From positions 992,001 to 1,056,000 of the forward strand of contig CP049016.1 of NCBI GenBank assembly GCA_004376055.2: a stretch of 64,000 bases of DNA, given 5' to 3'. Positions 24,389 to 34,045 of this stretch are shown in pieces. The stretch is from Nitrospirales bacterium LBB_01. GTDB taxonomy: Bacteria > Nitrospirota > Thermodesulfovibrionia > Thermodesulfovibrionales > Magnetobacteriaceae. How positions within the stretch are numbered: position 1 is the stretch's first letter; every line of letters begins with the position of its first letter. A program made the position numbers and the translations under genes. The notes below the pieces were generated by a model. The model did not search any database. It had not been told where the DNA came from and was given only the letters and a program-made list of their open reading frames with translations.

Positions 24389-26035
24389 TCAATGTGACAG
24401 AGTCAGCTGTTTGCTGTGTCCATCTCCAGCCAAACCAGAGTCATCGGATGTTTTAAACTGAGACGCTATTTTTCTTAAATGCTCCGATACGCTTACAAGC
24501 TGAGCAGATGCGTCTGATATAATGGTTGAGCACACTGATGTGTCTCTTGAGTTTTTAGCAAGCGTATCAATGTCTTCAGTAATCTGCCCTGAGACAGTGG
24601 ACATTTCCTCGGTAGCTGATGCGATACTCTGAACCATAGATTGAAGCTCGGTTACGCTGTGCACTATTGAACTAAGTGAGTCTCCAGCCTTTGTGGAGTA
24701 ATCCACTCCGGCTTCTACTCTGTTAAGGCTTTCTTTCATTGAAGATATTGCTTTGCCGGTTTCACCCTGAATGGCTCGAATCATTTCGCTTATCTCAGTT
24801 GTAGCCTTGCCGGTTTTCTCTGCCAGTTTTCTTACCTCATCGGCAACCACTGCAAATCCGCGTCCCTGCTCTCCGGCTCTTGCCGCTTCTATTGCCGCAT
24901 TTAGTGCCAGAAGGTTTGTCTGGTCAGCTATGTCGTTTATAACATTTACAATTTCCCCTATCTGACTTGAGCGGTGCCCCAGCGACTCTATCATAGCGGC
25001 GGAGTCCTTAACGGTTGCTTCAATTTTCTTTACCTCATCGCGGGTTTTGTCCACAACGCTTGAGCCGTCTTTTGCCACAGCCATAGTTGAGGCGGCTGAG
25101 GAGGCTATTGTTGACGAATTCCTTGCTATGTCAACAATGGTTTGAGTCATTTCCTCTACTGCGGTTGCCACCTGAGTGGTTTTCTCAGCTTGACTGTTTG
25201 TGTCAAAAGACATTTTGCTTGATGTAGCATTCAGTCCAGTACATGACTCTGAGGTGACATTGGCCAGGTCTTTCAAGCTATGCACTATTTCCCTTAATCT
25301 TGCAGTCATCTTGTTAAATCCAACAGAGAGCTTTCCTATTTCATCCTTTGCGTGGTAATCAAATCTGCAGCTAATATCGCCCTCAGCCATGCACTCAAAA
25401 GAATCCGATAAATCTTTCAACGGTCTGTGCGTTTTCTTAAAAACAACTATGAATATCACGGATATACCAACTAATAGCAGCAAACCAACAATAATAAACA
25501 TGAGTTCAAGACGCTGTAATTTAGCCATTTTTTCTGCAAGCGGCACCTTTATACTGATAACTCCTATAACCGTACCATCTGCTACGCTGTGGCACTCAAG
25601 ACAGTTTTTACCCATAAAATCCTTTTTCGCAATGTATGGGTACACCCCCCTTAAGTAATCACCGGTTATGACTACAACCTCTTTACCGGTGCTTACCACC
25701 TGCTTTTCAACCTCATCAGTCGGGTGCTCATCAGAGGCATTTGTTCCGAAATCTTTATCAATAGATTCGGTTCTTAGCACTTTCAAATCAATCAGATTTT
25801 TCATTTGATCAAGGAAAGGTTTTTTTGAAGCGTTTATCGAGCCGGTTAACATCATTGCAGTAAGGCTGTTTAACACAGACTCCCTATAGCCTTTTATCGC
25901 TCCGTTTTTAATCTCGTCAATTATCATATCTCTTGATATTTTAACAGCAAAGAAGACGTTAAAAATCATACCAATAGCAGTAAAGACAAGTATTGGTACC
26001 AGTGTTTTTGAAGTTATAGACCAGTTCTTAAACAT
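24389..26035 (-). CDS. Methyl-accepting chemotaxis protein with periplasmic CxxCH motif
   Basis: This is a transmembrane chemoreceptor. A first helix at about 10-34 and a second near 181-205 enclose a periplasmic domain with a c-type heme motif, CLECH (Cys148, Cys151, His152 counted from the longer start). A HAMP linker and a full signalling domain follow. The hairpin tip is conserved ([20 protein letters not shown] then ADEVRKLAE). GGAGG spaced 10 bases selects the ATG at 26035; an ATG at 26044 is too close to it. A heme would make it a redox or gas (O2, NO, CO) sensor. The heme call is by motif and precedent in Geobacter. Confidence 0.9.
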   Translation of the reverse strand: MFKNWSITSKTLVPILVFTAIGMIFNVFFAVKISRDMIIDEIKNGAIKGYRESVLNSLTAMMLTGSINASKKPFLDQMKNLIDLKVLRTESIDKDFGTNASDEHPTDEVEKQVVSTGKEVVVITGDYLRGVYPYIAKKDFMGKNCLECHSVADGTVIGVISIKVPLAEKMAKLQRLELMFIIVGLLLLVGISVIFIVVFKKTHRPLKDLSDSFECMAEGDISCRFDYHAKDEIGKLSVGFNKMTARLREIVHSLKDLANVTSESCTGLNATSSKMSFDTNSQAEKTTQVATAVEEMTQTIVDIARNSSTIASSAASTMAVAKDGSSVVDKTRDEVKKIEATVKDSAAMIESLGHRSSQIGEIVNVINDIADQTNLLALNAAIEAARAGEQGRGFAVVADEVRKLAEKTGKATTEISEMIRAIQGETGKAISSMKESLNRVEAGVDYSTKAGDSLSSIVHSVTELQSMVQSIASATEEMSTVSGQITEDIDTLAKNSRDTSVCSTIISDASAQLVSVSEHLRKIASQFKTSDDSGLAGDGHSKQLTLSH

Positions 26036-26102
26036 CGTTTGCATTCCTCCATACTTTTATTTATGTAAATATCTAATACGCCTACTACAATTTGCATATT
26101 AT

Positions 26103-26137
26103 ACAACAAATTATTTTATTTTATTAACATTTGTTGT
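26103..26137. promoter_or_regulatory. Inverted repeat in the divergent chemoreceptor/glycosyltransferase promoter region
   Basis: ACAACAAAT (26103-26111) and ATTTGTTGT (26129-26137) form a perfect 9-base inverted repeat with a 17-base A/T-rich centre, between divergently transcribed genes. It could be an operator for either gene. A possible promoter for the glycosyltransferase lies downstream (TTGACA at about 26171, weak -10 about 18 bases on). Confidence 0.4.
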
Positions 26138-26229
26138 TAAAAAATTTTACAAGTGTGGCGATACATGTGTTTGACAACTAAGCACTGAGAATATTATTCT
26201 TACTTTGTGATAAGGGAGAGATTTAAAAC

Positions 26230-27375
26230 TTGAAAATATTGTTTATTGCTCAACGGTTAAGCCCCTACATTGTGGATACCCGGCGCGTACTGACTGAGGC
26301 CGGGCACGTGGTAGATGTTCTTGATGTGTTTGATGCCGTGTATTGCACAGCAGGCAGAGAGGTTTCTGTTTTTACAAACGAAACAGTTCAAAAAATCACA
26401 TGGAGCATAAAGAAAGTACGGGGACTTTCAACTCTTTTGGCAGTAAAATCATTTCTTAAAAAATTAGCCGGTAAGTATGACATATGCCACGTGCATTATA
26501 ATGAACCACTCTATAGCGCATTTTTCCCAGAGGAGTTATCCAAAACTGCACAGAAACTCATTGTCAGCATCTGGGGATGGGATTTTCACAAGGCAAATAA
26601 TTTTAAAAGAAAACTCCAGCAGAGAATTTATAAACGTGCTGATACAATCACTTTTAACAATGAGGATGTGCGGGATGATTTCACTGCGTACTATAATCGC
26701 AGATATTTGAAAAAATCTGAAATTCTCAGATTTGGTTTGACTACTGTTTCTGACATAAAACAGTTACAGGACAGAAACGATGCTGCTCAGTATTGCCGTA
26801 GTATTTTAGACCTTCCTCCGGATGCTTTTATTGTTGCCTTTGGTCATAATGGAGTTGTAGAACAGCAGCATGAAAAAATGGCGTTAGCTATAAAAGAAAA
26901 TCATAGTGAGTTTCCTGATGAGACCTATGTTGTATTTCCCATGAACTATGGGGCAACATCGGATTATATAGAAAGGGTGAAAACTGTTGTTAAAGATTGC
27001 GGCTTCAGTTACAGAGTAATGGATAAAATGATATATGGAGAAGAGTTGGCAGCATTAAGGACAGCGGCTGATGTGATGGTGCATGTGCAGGTTACGGATT
27101 CATTTTCTGCCGCTATGCAGGAACATCTGTATGGAGGAAGTATCGTGATTAACGGCTCATGGCTTCCCTACAAGTTTTTGAAAGACAGGAGCGTTTTCTT
27201 TCTTGAGGTTAACTCGGTATCGGAAATTGTGGAAAAAATCATTTACGCTTATAAAAATATGAGGCATCTGAAAGAGTTATGCTTTAACAACCGCCATATA
27301 ATGTGGGATTTAAGCAGTTGGGAACGAAACCTTCCCCGTTGGGAAGCCATTTACAAAAAAGACCCGAACCCTTAA
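26230..27375 (+). CDS. Glycosyltransferase (GT4-like, GT-B fold)
   Basis: This is a soluble or peripheral sugar transferase of 381 residues. The N-terminus MKILFIAQRLSPYIVDTRR and a DVLDVFDAV strand suit the acceptor half of a GT-B enzyme. The C-terminal half has AFGHNGVVEQQHEKMALAI, ADVMVHVQVTDSFSAAMQEH and SIVINGSWLPYKFL, like GT4 donor-binding domains, with a Glu in MQEHLYGG. The start is TTG at 26230 with AAGGGAGAG upstream. Donor and acceptor are unknown. Its stop overlaps the convergent membrane glycosyltransferase gene, so the two may not be co-regulated. Confidence 0.8.
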   Translation: MKILFIAQRLSPYIVDTRRVLTEAGHVVDVLDVFDAVYCTAGREVSVFTNETVQKITWSIKKVRGLSTLLAVKSFLKKLAGKYDICHVHYNEPLYSAFFPEELSKTAQKLIVSIWGWDFHKANNFKRKLQQRIYKRADTITFNNEDVRDDFTAYYNRRYLKKSEILRFGLTTVSDIKQLQDRNDAAQYCRSILDLPPDAFIVAFGHNGVVEQQHEKMALAIKENHSEFPDETYVVFPMNYGATSDYIERVKTVVKDCGFSYRVMDKMIYGEELAALRTAADVMVHVQVTDSFSAAMQEHLYGGSIVINGSWLPYKFLKDRSVFFLEVNSVSEIVEKIIYAYKNMRHLKELCFNNRHIMWDLSSWERNLPRWEAIYKKDPNP

Positions 27376-28904
27376 GGATTTTTTTGTAAAATCACGCATC
27401 TTTGCAGTCTTATTTTAAAACTGTAGTTATCAGAAATCCAGCGGTTGACCGCTTCTGGAACCTGTTCTTTAAGGTATTGAATGTCTCCAGCCACGATAAA
27501 CTTAGGCGGATTTTGTTTTAACTCTTTAAGGAGATTTTCCACCTTTTCTGTCCCTGTACTCATAAACGTGTCTAAAAAAAGATGATTTAACACATATACG
27601 TATGATGTCGGACTCAGCCTGCCGCTTTCTATGTATGTGTATTTGTTGTAGGATGGAACCCATATATAGTCTGTGCTTGTAGTGTTGTTTTTAATGTAGT
27701 ATGAGCAGACGTCCTCTTGCCTTTTCTCATACGGCTTTGTAATTCTTTCATAAAACTGATAAGTCATGGCGCTGTCAAAAACAAAGAGAGACAACGCAAA
27801 GGCAGCAATAACCGCAGATATTGATAGACGGTCAGTGAAATTAAAAGACCGTTTTAGGGTATACACCAAAAAGACAGCGCCAGCAGCGGCTACTGCAGTA
27901 AATGGCGCAACAAGTTGAAGATAGTAGTGGGAAAATTGAGTGCTGGAAAGGTTTACGCTAAGTGTGCCCATAATGAACCATATTAATAAGAGCATAGGTA
28001 TGTGGCTATACTCTTTGTTGAATCTCTTTGAAAAAGCGCTTACCACTCCTACAACGAAAAATATGTCTGTTGTGATTATAAATAAAATACTTTTTTTCAT
28101 ATTGCCAATGCCGCCTGTCAGTGCTCCTTCAAGCCCTGTATTACCCGATTTGTATTTTGCATAAGCAAGATTGTTTGAAATGACCTCTATAAGGTACTGA
28201 AAGAGGCCTGCTTTCAAAAAATACACTATAATTATCAGCGCCGGTAATAGTAGAGCCAACGCAAAAATTGCTCCTAACCTTAGCCTTGCCTTAAAGTTAA
28301 CGTTTAATTTTAAAAACAGATAGGCTATCCAAGGCATGACAAGAAAAACGAAAGGCTCTTTTGTTAATGCTGCAAGGGACAGAAAGATTCCTGATACTAT
28401 TAGCAGCGCAGTTTGTTTATAACCTATAGAGTCAATTGAATAAAGTGAAGCCAAAATCCCAATAAGTAAAAACGCAGAGCCATACTCTTCGGTATAATTA
28501 CCGGATGAAAACAGAAATGGGGTGTAAAAATGCCGTAAAAATACGAAAGTAAAAATCAGTGCAATAGAAAAGTTGCCACGGAATAATTTTAATAAGACTG
28601 CAAGAAATGTAATCGTCATAACTACGGCAAATATTCTTTCCATAGCAAATATGCTGTTAACAGAGGGTCCTGCAAGTTTAAAAGCAAGGAGATTTAGAAA
28701 AAATATCGGCGGCAGTTTATGATCGTAAGCTGCCTTGTACAGCGCCTTACCTTTAAACATATGAAAGGCAATGTTTTCAAAGATTGCAGAGTCGTTAACA
28801 AAAGCAATAGTCGTATAAAAATTAATGGCTCTATACGAAACCCATACCAAAGCCAACATCAGCAACGCTTTGACTGCGGCATAAAACACACCCTCGGATT
28901 TCAC
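27372..28904 (-). CDS. Membrane glycosyltransferase (ArnT/PMT-like, GT-C)
   Basis: This is a polytopic protein of 510 residues with about ten to twelve hydrophobic helices and a C-terminal soluble domain. An early aspartate sits in the first extramembrane loop (VNDSAIFENIAFHM). KAAYDHKLPPIFFLNLL matches the PMT/ArnT dolichyl- or undecaprenyl-phosphate-sugar transferase pattern. The acceptor is unknown; lipid A, exopolysaccharide or protein are all possible. It sits 3 bases after the deacetylase-like gene, so they probably share a transcript. Confidence 0.75.
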   Translation of the reverse strand: MKSEGVFYAAVKALLMLALVWVSYRAINFYTTIAFVNDSAIFENIAFHMFKGKALYKAAYDHKLPPIFFLNLLAFKLAGPSVNSIFAMERIFAVVMTITFLAVLLKLFRGNFSIALIFTFVFLRHFYTPFLFSSGNYTEEYGSAFLLIGILASLYSIDSIGYKQTALLIVSGIFLSLAALTKEPFVFLVMPWIAYLFLKLNVNFKARLRLGAIFALALLLPALIIIVYFLKAGLFQYLIEVISNNLAYAKYKSGNTGLEGALTGGIGNMKKSILFIITTDIFFVVGVVSAFSKRFNKEYSHIPMLLLIWFIMGTLSVNLSSTQFSHYYLQLVAPFTAVAAAGAVFLVYTLKRSFNFTDRLSISAVIAAFALSLFVFDSAMTYQFYERITKPYEKRQEDVCSYYIKNNTTSTDYIWVPSYNKYTYIESGRLSPTSYVYVLNHLFLDTFMSTGTEKVENLLKELKQNPPKFIVAGDIQYLKEQVPEAVNRWISDNYSFKIRLQRCVILQKNP

Positions 28905-28907
28905 TAC

Positions 28908-29831
28908 CTATTCGTAACTTAAGAGTTCCTGCATCGTGATTTTAACAGATGAGGCAAGAGCCTCAAGGCTGTAACCGCCTTCAAGGGTAAATATGACGGG
29001 GATGTCCTTCTTAGCGCTTAGAATTCCTCTTACAATGTCTCTAATACCGTCATCGGTTACGGCAAAACCAGCCAGAGGGTCTTTTTTGTGTATGTCAAAC
29101 CCGGAGGAAACAAGCATTATATCAGGTGAAAACGATTTAACCAGTTTGTGAAGCGTAACGTTATAGGTCTCGTGCATTTCCTTATCCCCAGCGCCATAAC
29201 TTAAAGGTACGTTATAGGTAAATCCTTTTCCCTTGCCCGAGCCGGTCTCTGATGCGGCTCCTGTGCCTGGATAATGCGGATACTGATGAGAGCTAAAGTA
29301 AAACACCGTGTCATCGTTATAGAAACTGTGCTGTGTGCCGTTACCGTGGTGAACGTCAAAGTCAACAATGAACACTTTTTTGTAGCCCTGTTTTTGGGCA
29401 AAGCGTGCTCCTACAGCTACATTATTAAAAATACAAAATCCCATAGCTCTGCTGTCCTCGGCATGATGGCCGGGAGGTCTGACGGCACAAAAGGCACGTT
29501 CAATGTCGCCTGACACAGTGTTTCTTATTGCGGTAATGATAGCGCCTGCCGCATACAGAGCTGCTTCAAGAGTGTATTCAGACATGAAAGTATCAGGGTC
29601 AAGGTACCCTCTGGTCATCTGCTGGAGGCGGGATACATAAGAGTCCGTGTGTATTGCCTCTATATCGCTTATTGAGGATTTCTCAGGGCTTAGGTGAACT
29701 AATGAGTTCCATATATCTGAGCTCTTTAGCGCATCCACTATTGACACCAATCGTTCACTTGACTCAGGATGAAACTCCGGCATCTCATGTTTTAAAAAAA
29801 TATCGTCATAAATAAATGCTGTCTTTTTCAT
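28908..29831 (-). CDS. Histone deacetylase / AcuC / acetylpolyamine amidohydrolase family protein
   Basis: This is a zinc-dependent deacetylase-fold protein of 307 residues. Active-site motifs are clear: RPPGHHAEDS (catalytic His pair), GFCIFNNVAVGA, and DFDVHHGNGTQ (Zn-binding Asp and His). The third metal Asp lies in the late DPLAGF region, and the Tyr region in EGGYSLEAL. Bacterial members deacetylate acetyl-CoA synthetase, polyamines or unknown substrates. GGAG precedes the ATG. It is first in a transcript with the membrane glycosyltransferase gene. Confidence 0.9.
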   Translation of the reverse strand: MKKTAFIYDDIFLKHEMPEFHPESSERLVSIVDALKSSDIWNSLVHLSPEKSSISDIEAIHTDSYVSRLQQMTRGYLDPDTFMSEYTLEAALYAAGAIITAIRNTVSGDIERAFCAVRPPGHHAEDSRAMGFCIFNNVAVGARFAQKQGYKKVFIVDFDVHHGNGTQHSFYNDDTVFYFSSHQYPHYPGTGAASETGSGKGKGFTYNVPLSYGAGDKEMHETYNVTLHKLVKSFSPDIMLVSSGFDIHKKDPLAGFAVTDDGIRDIVRGILSAKKDIPVIFTLEGGYSLEALASSVKITMQELLSYE

Positions 29832-29913
29832 TGACCGGTCTCCTATTGTTTTTTCACTTCCGTTACATAACAGTATAACACAACTGATTGCAGAATATTA
29901 CCGGTACTCTATT

Positions 29914-30789
29914 CTAACGGCCTCTGTTCATATCATAAATATGATAGACAAAGCGTCCTTTTACAGTAAACGAATCCTTTTGCCAATCATCCGGAAGGGG
30001 CCAAAACGGGGAGGCATCCCTGACAGACTGCATGGCTGCCTCATCAAGACTCCGATTGCCTGATGTTCTCATAACATAAACTTGAGCAAGCGTCCCGTTT
30101 TTGTTGATAGTAAAACTTACCTGCAAATCACCTGTTATCCCGCGTTTAACAGCGTCAGGCGGATATACCCATGCAGCTTCAATCATTTGCTTTAGTTTTC
30201 TCATATATCCCTCATATCGGATATCTTCGGTTTCCAAAGACACCGCCGTGTCCCTTTCTGCGCCATCTATGCGCCCTGTGCCCTGAGATCCGCTCCGGGC
30301 GTGTTTGGCTATTATGTCTTTATCAAACAGGTTTGAAACGGAGGGAGGCTGCTCCTTTAACAGCTTCACAGGCCTTGACTCTGTTGGAGTTTCAGAGTGT
30401 GCGGTTTGTGTTTTTGCGCTGGAGGATTTTTGAGGCGTGGTTACTCCGGGCGACTTTTCAGCTTTCTCTACAGGGCGTGTTTGTGCTTGCGTTCTGGGTT
30501 TAACGGGGTGAGGCGGCACTTGCCCCTTTTTAGGTTCTGCCGCCTTATGCGGAGCGCTCTTAGAGGCGTCAGGCGAGCTTTTCAGCTGCTGCCCCTCGCT
30601 TTCTTTCTTTCCCTCACGTGCAGGCTTGTGGGCTATGTCTGGAATGTCCGGCTCCTTTGTTACTACCTTAGCCGTTATAGTTTCTTTGGGCGGCTGCCAC
30701 GGTTGTTTTACTTTTTTATAAATTAGGATAAAAATTAAAAGTAAAATTAGATGGAAAATGGCTGAAAGGATTATATATCGTTTAAACAT
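29914..30789 (-). CDS. TonB-family energy transducer
   Basis: This is a 291-residue protein with an N-terminal helix (about 5-26) and a long Pro/Lys/Thr-rich periplasmic linker (about 30-170). The TonB C-terminal domain shows WVYPPDAVKRGITGDLQVSF, then INKNGTLAQVYVMRTSGN and SLDEAAMQSVRDASPFWPLP. It would couple inner-membrane proton motive force to outer-membrane receptors. No ExbB/ExbD or TonB-dependent receptor is next to it. It follows the geranylgeranyl-reductase-like gene by 32 bases and has no clear ribosome-binding site. Confidence 0.85.
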   Translation of the reverse strand: MFKRYIILSAIFHLILLLIFILIYKKVKQPWQPPKETITAKVVTKEPDIPDIAHKPAREGKKESEGQQLKSSPDASKSAPHKAAEPKKGQVPPHPVKPRTQAQTRPVEKAEKSPGVTTPQKSSSAKTQTAHSETPTESRPVKLLKEQPPSVSNLFDKDIIAKHARSGSQGTGRIDGAERDTAVSLETEDIRYEGYMRKLKQMIEAAWVYPPDAVKRGITGDLQVSFTINKNGTLAQVYVMRTSGNRSLDEAAMQSVRDASPFWPLPDDWQKDSFTVKGRFVYHIYDMNRGR

Positions 30790-30821
30790 AGTTTGGCTGC
30801 AATTTTCTCAAATCCTCAATC

Positions 30822-31925
30822 TTAGGAGAAAAGATACCTTTTCAATAATTTTGTTGTTAAAGTTGTAAGTTCTTTTAGTTTCATGTTTTTTTGAGTCCAC
30901 AGACCGAGTGAGGCCTCTCTTACGTCAGCCCTGTTATGAAGTGATACGAGCTTTTCTGCTGTCTCATCAGTTTTTAAAAAATAATTCTGAAGCGCTCTCA
31001 TCAGTATAAAGTGTTTTTTATACTTAGACTGCCAGTGCTTTTTATAATTATTGGGTTTATTATGAATTATGGCATCAGCTGCTAATTTTGCCGATTTCAT
31101 GGCATAGTATATCCCCTCATAGGTCATAGGGAGCACCTGACCTGCGGAATCGCCAACAAAGAAAACCCCGCTTTTGTAATAAATCCCGCCATCCCAGACC
31201 GGAATAAAATAGCCGCGTCTTTTGCTGGTTTTTTCAAATCCGCTGTCTTTTATAAAATTATCCAGATACCGGTTTACAGAGGTTGTATCCTTTGTGCCGG
31301 TACCAACCGATATGCCGTCACTGTGCGGAAAAACCCATGCGTAAAATTCAGGCGCATACTGTCCTCCAAACTGAAAACGGCACGCTGGTACGCTCCCCCC
31401 CTGTATAATCTCATGCGCCGTAAAAACACGCTTAGGAAATGTGCCAGTTACGGCTTTCCGCATGAAGGAGTTCACACCGTCTGCCGCTATTACATATTTT
31501 GCCCGTAAAATAGTCTCATTCCCATTGTGACTAATTTTAAGTAAAATAACTCCTTTGTTAAAACTAACTCCGGTTACCTGCCCTGTAATCACTGAGGCTC
31601 CTGTACTTTGTGCCTCAAGTCTAAGTGTCTTATCAAATTCCCTGCGGTTAATTATAGACAGAAATGTGCCGTCAAGATCTATCTCTTGCACTACACCATT
31701 TGGGGATACGATTTCAAGGGAATGTACTTTATGTTTGATTAATGATTTCGGTATGTCAAAGTCCTTAAAAGCCGTAGATATTAACCCTCCGCCACAGGGC
31801 TTGTCATTGTCAGGGTTTCTTTCAATTAACACTGTCTCAACAGATGCAAGCCCTAAAATCCTTGCTGCTGTAGCACCTGCCGGGCCCCCTCCAACTATTG
31901 CCGCATGTACATCGTATCTGTTCAT
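30822..31925 (-). CDS. Geranylgeranyl reductase family FAD-dependent oxidoreductase
   Basis: This is a 367-residue flavoprotein with an N-terminal FAD-binding Rossmann motif, VGGGPAGATAARIL. The FAD motif GDSAGQVLPMTYEGIYYAM is near 275, and PCGGGLIS holds the family PxxCGG-like signature. Members hydrogenate isoprenoid chains (quinone or lipid side chains) or act as general oxidoreductases. The stop side overlaps none of its downstream genes. The start overlaps coaX by 4 bases, so it lies in the birA-coaX transcript. Confidence 0.85.
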   Translation of the reverse strand: MNRYDVHAAIVGGGPAGATAARILGLASVETVLIERNPDNDKPCGGGLISTAFKDFDIPKSLIKHKVHSLEIVSPNGVVQEIDLDGTFLSIINRREFDKTLRLEAQSTGASVITGQVTGVSFNKGVILLKISHNGNETILRAKYVIAADGVNSFMRKAVTGTFPKRVFTAHEIIQGGSVPACRFQFGGQYAPEFYAWVFPHSDGISVGTGTKDTTSVNRYLDNFIKDSGFEKTSKRRGYFIPVWDGGIYYKSGVFFVGDSAGQVLPMTYEGIYYAMKSAKLAADAIIHNKPNNYKKHWQSKYKKHFILMRALQNYFLKTDETAEKLVSLHNRADVREASLGLWTQKNMKLKELTTLTTKLLKRYLFS

Positions 31926-32674
31926 TTGCTTAATCGGTCGTAAAGAAGCCCTAGCCCCTTTAGCGATAGGTTATCATCAACTAAATCCACCCGTTTTAAA
32001 AATGGCTCCATTATTTGTGCACCACCGCCCGTTATCACAACTCTGATATTATAACCTAATTCTCTCTCTGTTTCACGCATAATGTTATCAATAGCACCGG
32101 CAGTGCCATAAAAAATTCCGGAAAGAATCGCCTCCTCGGTGTGTTTCCCCAGTGCTGAGGGGTTTTTTGTGCTGCCATCAATGTTTAAAAGAGGAAGCAA
32201 CGCCGTGCGGCTATGGAGGCTCTCTGAGATGAGACTCACTCCCGGGAAAAGCGCACCGCCTGAAAACACTCCGTCTTTATCCATTACACTCATTGACGTT
32301 ACCGTGCCAAAATCAACAGTCAGTGTAGGCCCTTTAAGTGCCGTATAAGAGGCCAGCGCTGAAGCAACCCTGTCAATTCCAACGCGATCAGGATATCTGA
32401 CATTAAATTTTACGCCTGAGCCCATTGCGTTTGTAATTAATATCGGTTCAAGTTCAAAACGCTCCCTTGCTGCCGCTGCAACATGCTCTGAAATGCCAGG
32501 AACAACCGACATAATGGCTATTGCACTTATATTAATGTCTGAAAAAAGCTCGGCAAAAGGATTTTTATTGCCATCAAACTGTCCTTTTGGTATAGATGAC
32601 TTTTGTAAAACAGATTGCTGACTGATTACACCAGCCTTTACATTTGTGTTACCTATGTCAACAGTTAACAGCAT
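31922..32674 (-). CDS. coaX: Type III pantothenate kinase
   Basis: CoaX phosphorylates pantothenate, the first step of coenzyme A synthesis. At 250 residues it has the ASKHA-fold motifs: LLTVDIGNTNVKAGV at the N-terminus, VGIDRVASALASY, LTVDFGTVTSMSV and VITGGGAQIM. Type III enzymes need a monovalent cation and resist feedback. It overlaps birA by 17 bases, a very common neighbour pair. Confidence 0.95.
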   Translation of the reverse strand: MLLTVDIGNTNVKAGVISQQSVLQKSSIPKGQFDGNKNPFAELFSDINISAIAIMSVVPGISEHVAAAARERFELEPILITNAMGSGVKFNVRYPDRVGIDRVASALASYTALKGPTLTVDFGTVTSMSVMDKDGVFSGGALFPGVSLISESLHSRTALLPLLNIDGSTKNPSALGKHTEEAILSGIFYGTAGAIDNIMRETERELGYNIRVVITGGGAQIMEPFLKRVDLVDDNLSLKGLGLLYDRLSK

Positions 32675-33398
32675 GGGTAATATCGCCGCTTATGAGCAGC
32701 ACTTTTGATCCCTCCGGTTTTTCAACTATGAGAAACCCGTTATCGTTTATGCCAAGTGCTTTTCCACAAATTGCTCCCGCATCTGTTGAAACCGACACTG
32801 TGGAATTTATCGTCTTACTGAGTAACTCCCACGTCTTAATGAGGGTTTGTTTTTCAAACTTTAATTTATCATAAAATGCGGCAAAGTGTTTTAACAGAGA
32901 CTCTACGATTTGTCCTCTATCAAACAGTTTCCCTGTCTCCAAAAAAATACTCGTGGCAGTGTCTTTCAGCGAATATGGAAACTCTTTAGTGTTAACATTT
33001 AGACCAATTCCGGTAACTATGTAAGTAACAAGGCTGCCTGCCGATGATGACTCTGAAAGAATCCCTCCGAGTTTTTTACCGCAGCAGTATATATCGTTTG
33101 GCCACTTTGGCCACACGGTTAGATTACAGGTATCTTTGATAGCGTAAACTAAAGAAAGAGAGCTTATAACATTAATAAGCGTACATGGGAAATCCGGCTC
33201 AGGTCTAAATATGACAGACATGTAGATGTTTACGCCGGAGGGTGAAAACCATTCGCTTTGACCCTTTCCACGCCCCTTATGTTGGCTGTCAGCTATAATT
33301 ACAGTCCCATGAGGGGCATTTTGCTTAGCCAGCGTTTTTGCAAGATCATTGGTGGAGGCGGTTTCAGTTACATACTGGATATTATAACTAAAATCCAT
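32658..33398 (-). CDS. birA: Biotin--[acetyl-CoA-carboxylase] ligase (no DNA-binding domain)
   Basis: This enzyme attaches biotin to the carboxyl-carrier protein. At 246 residues it is monofunctional and lacks the N-terminal helix-turn-helix of the E. coli repressor form. The biotinoyl-AMP loop GRGKGQSEWFSPSGVNIYMS, the pocket KWPNDIYCCGKKLGGIL and GIGLNVN are present. It lies 3 bases after nth. Confidence 0.94.
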   Translation of the reverse strand: MDFSYNIQYVTETASTNDLAKTLAKQNAPHGTVIIADSQHKGRGKGQSEWFSPSGVNIYMSVIFRPEPDFPCTLINVISSLSLVYAIKDTCNLTVWPKWPNDIYCCGKKLGGILSESSSAGSLVTYIVTGIGLNVNTKEFPYSLKDTATSIFLETGKLFDRGQIVESLLKHFAAFYDKLKFEKQTLIKTWELLSKTINSTVSVSTDAGAICGKALGINDNGFLIVEKPEGSKVLLISGDITHAVNC

Positions 33399-33400
33399 AC

Positions 33401-34045
33401 TCAGATGTTTTTATCCGGCGACGAACACAATGAGTTCAGAAAGCACTTAGAGCAGAGTGGTTTTATTGCCTTGCATATAGAGCGGCCAAAAAGAACAGTG
33501 CTAAGAGAAAATGCAATCCATTCAGTTTCAGGGATTAACTCTCTCAGAGTCATTTCCACTTTCTCGGGGTTTTTAGAATTAACCAGTTTAAGCCGGTTAG
33601 TAATTCTTAGCACATGTGTATCCACCGCAATAGCTGGAATTGAAAATGCCACAGCTAAAATAACACTTGCCGTTTTTCTCCCAACTCCGGGCAGCTTAGT
33701 TAACTCATCCATTGTCTTTGGAACAGATCCGGCATGGTTTGCAATAATTAATCCTGCGCACTTTTTGATTGCCTCGGCTTTGTTTTTAAAAAACCCTGTA
33801 GTTTTTATATCCTCCTCTAATATGCTTAAGTCAGCATTTGCAAAGTCCATAACAGTCGGATATTTCTTAAATAGGGTTTTTGTCACGATGTTTACTCTGA
33901 CATCGGTGCACTGGGCGGAGAGAATAGTGGCTGCAAGGAGTTCAAACTCGGTTGTGAAATTAAGGGCGCATTGAGCGTTAGGGAAATTTTGCTTAAGTTT
34001 TGAAACTATCTCGCTTACCGTACTATTGGAATCCTTAAACAGCAT
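33401..34045 (-). CDS. nth: Endonuclease III (DNA glycosylase/AP lyase)
   Basis: This is a base-excision repair enzyme for oxidised pyrimidines. The helix-hairpin-helix LPGVGRKTASVI with the catalytic Lys is present, and the catalytic Asp is in IAVDTHV. The four-cysteine [4Fe-4S] motif C-x6-C-x2-C-x5-C occurs in CKAIKPLCSKCFLNSLC. I chose the ATG at 34045, which gives a normal N-terminus of 214 residues. The upstream extension to 34183 belongs to the overlapping metallo-beta-lactamase gene in another frame. The two genes overlap by 11 bases. Confidence 0.95.
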   Translation of the reverse strand: MLFKDSNSTVSEIVSKLKQNFPNAQCALNFTTEFELLAATILSAQCTDVRVNIVTKTLFKKYPTVMDFANADLSILEEDIKTTGFFKNKAEAIKKCAGLIIANHAGSVPKTMDELTKLPGVGRKTASVILAVAFSIPAIAVDTHVLRITNRLKLVNSKNPEKVEMTLRELIPETEWIAFSLSTVLFGRSICKAIKPLCSKCFLNSLCSSPDKNI

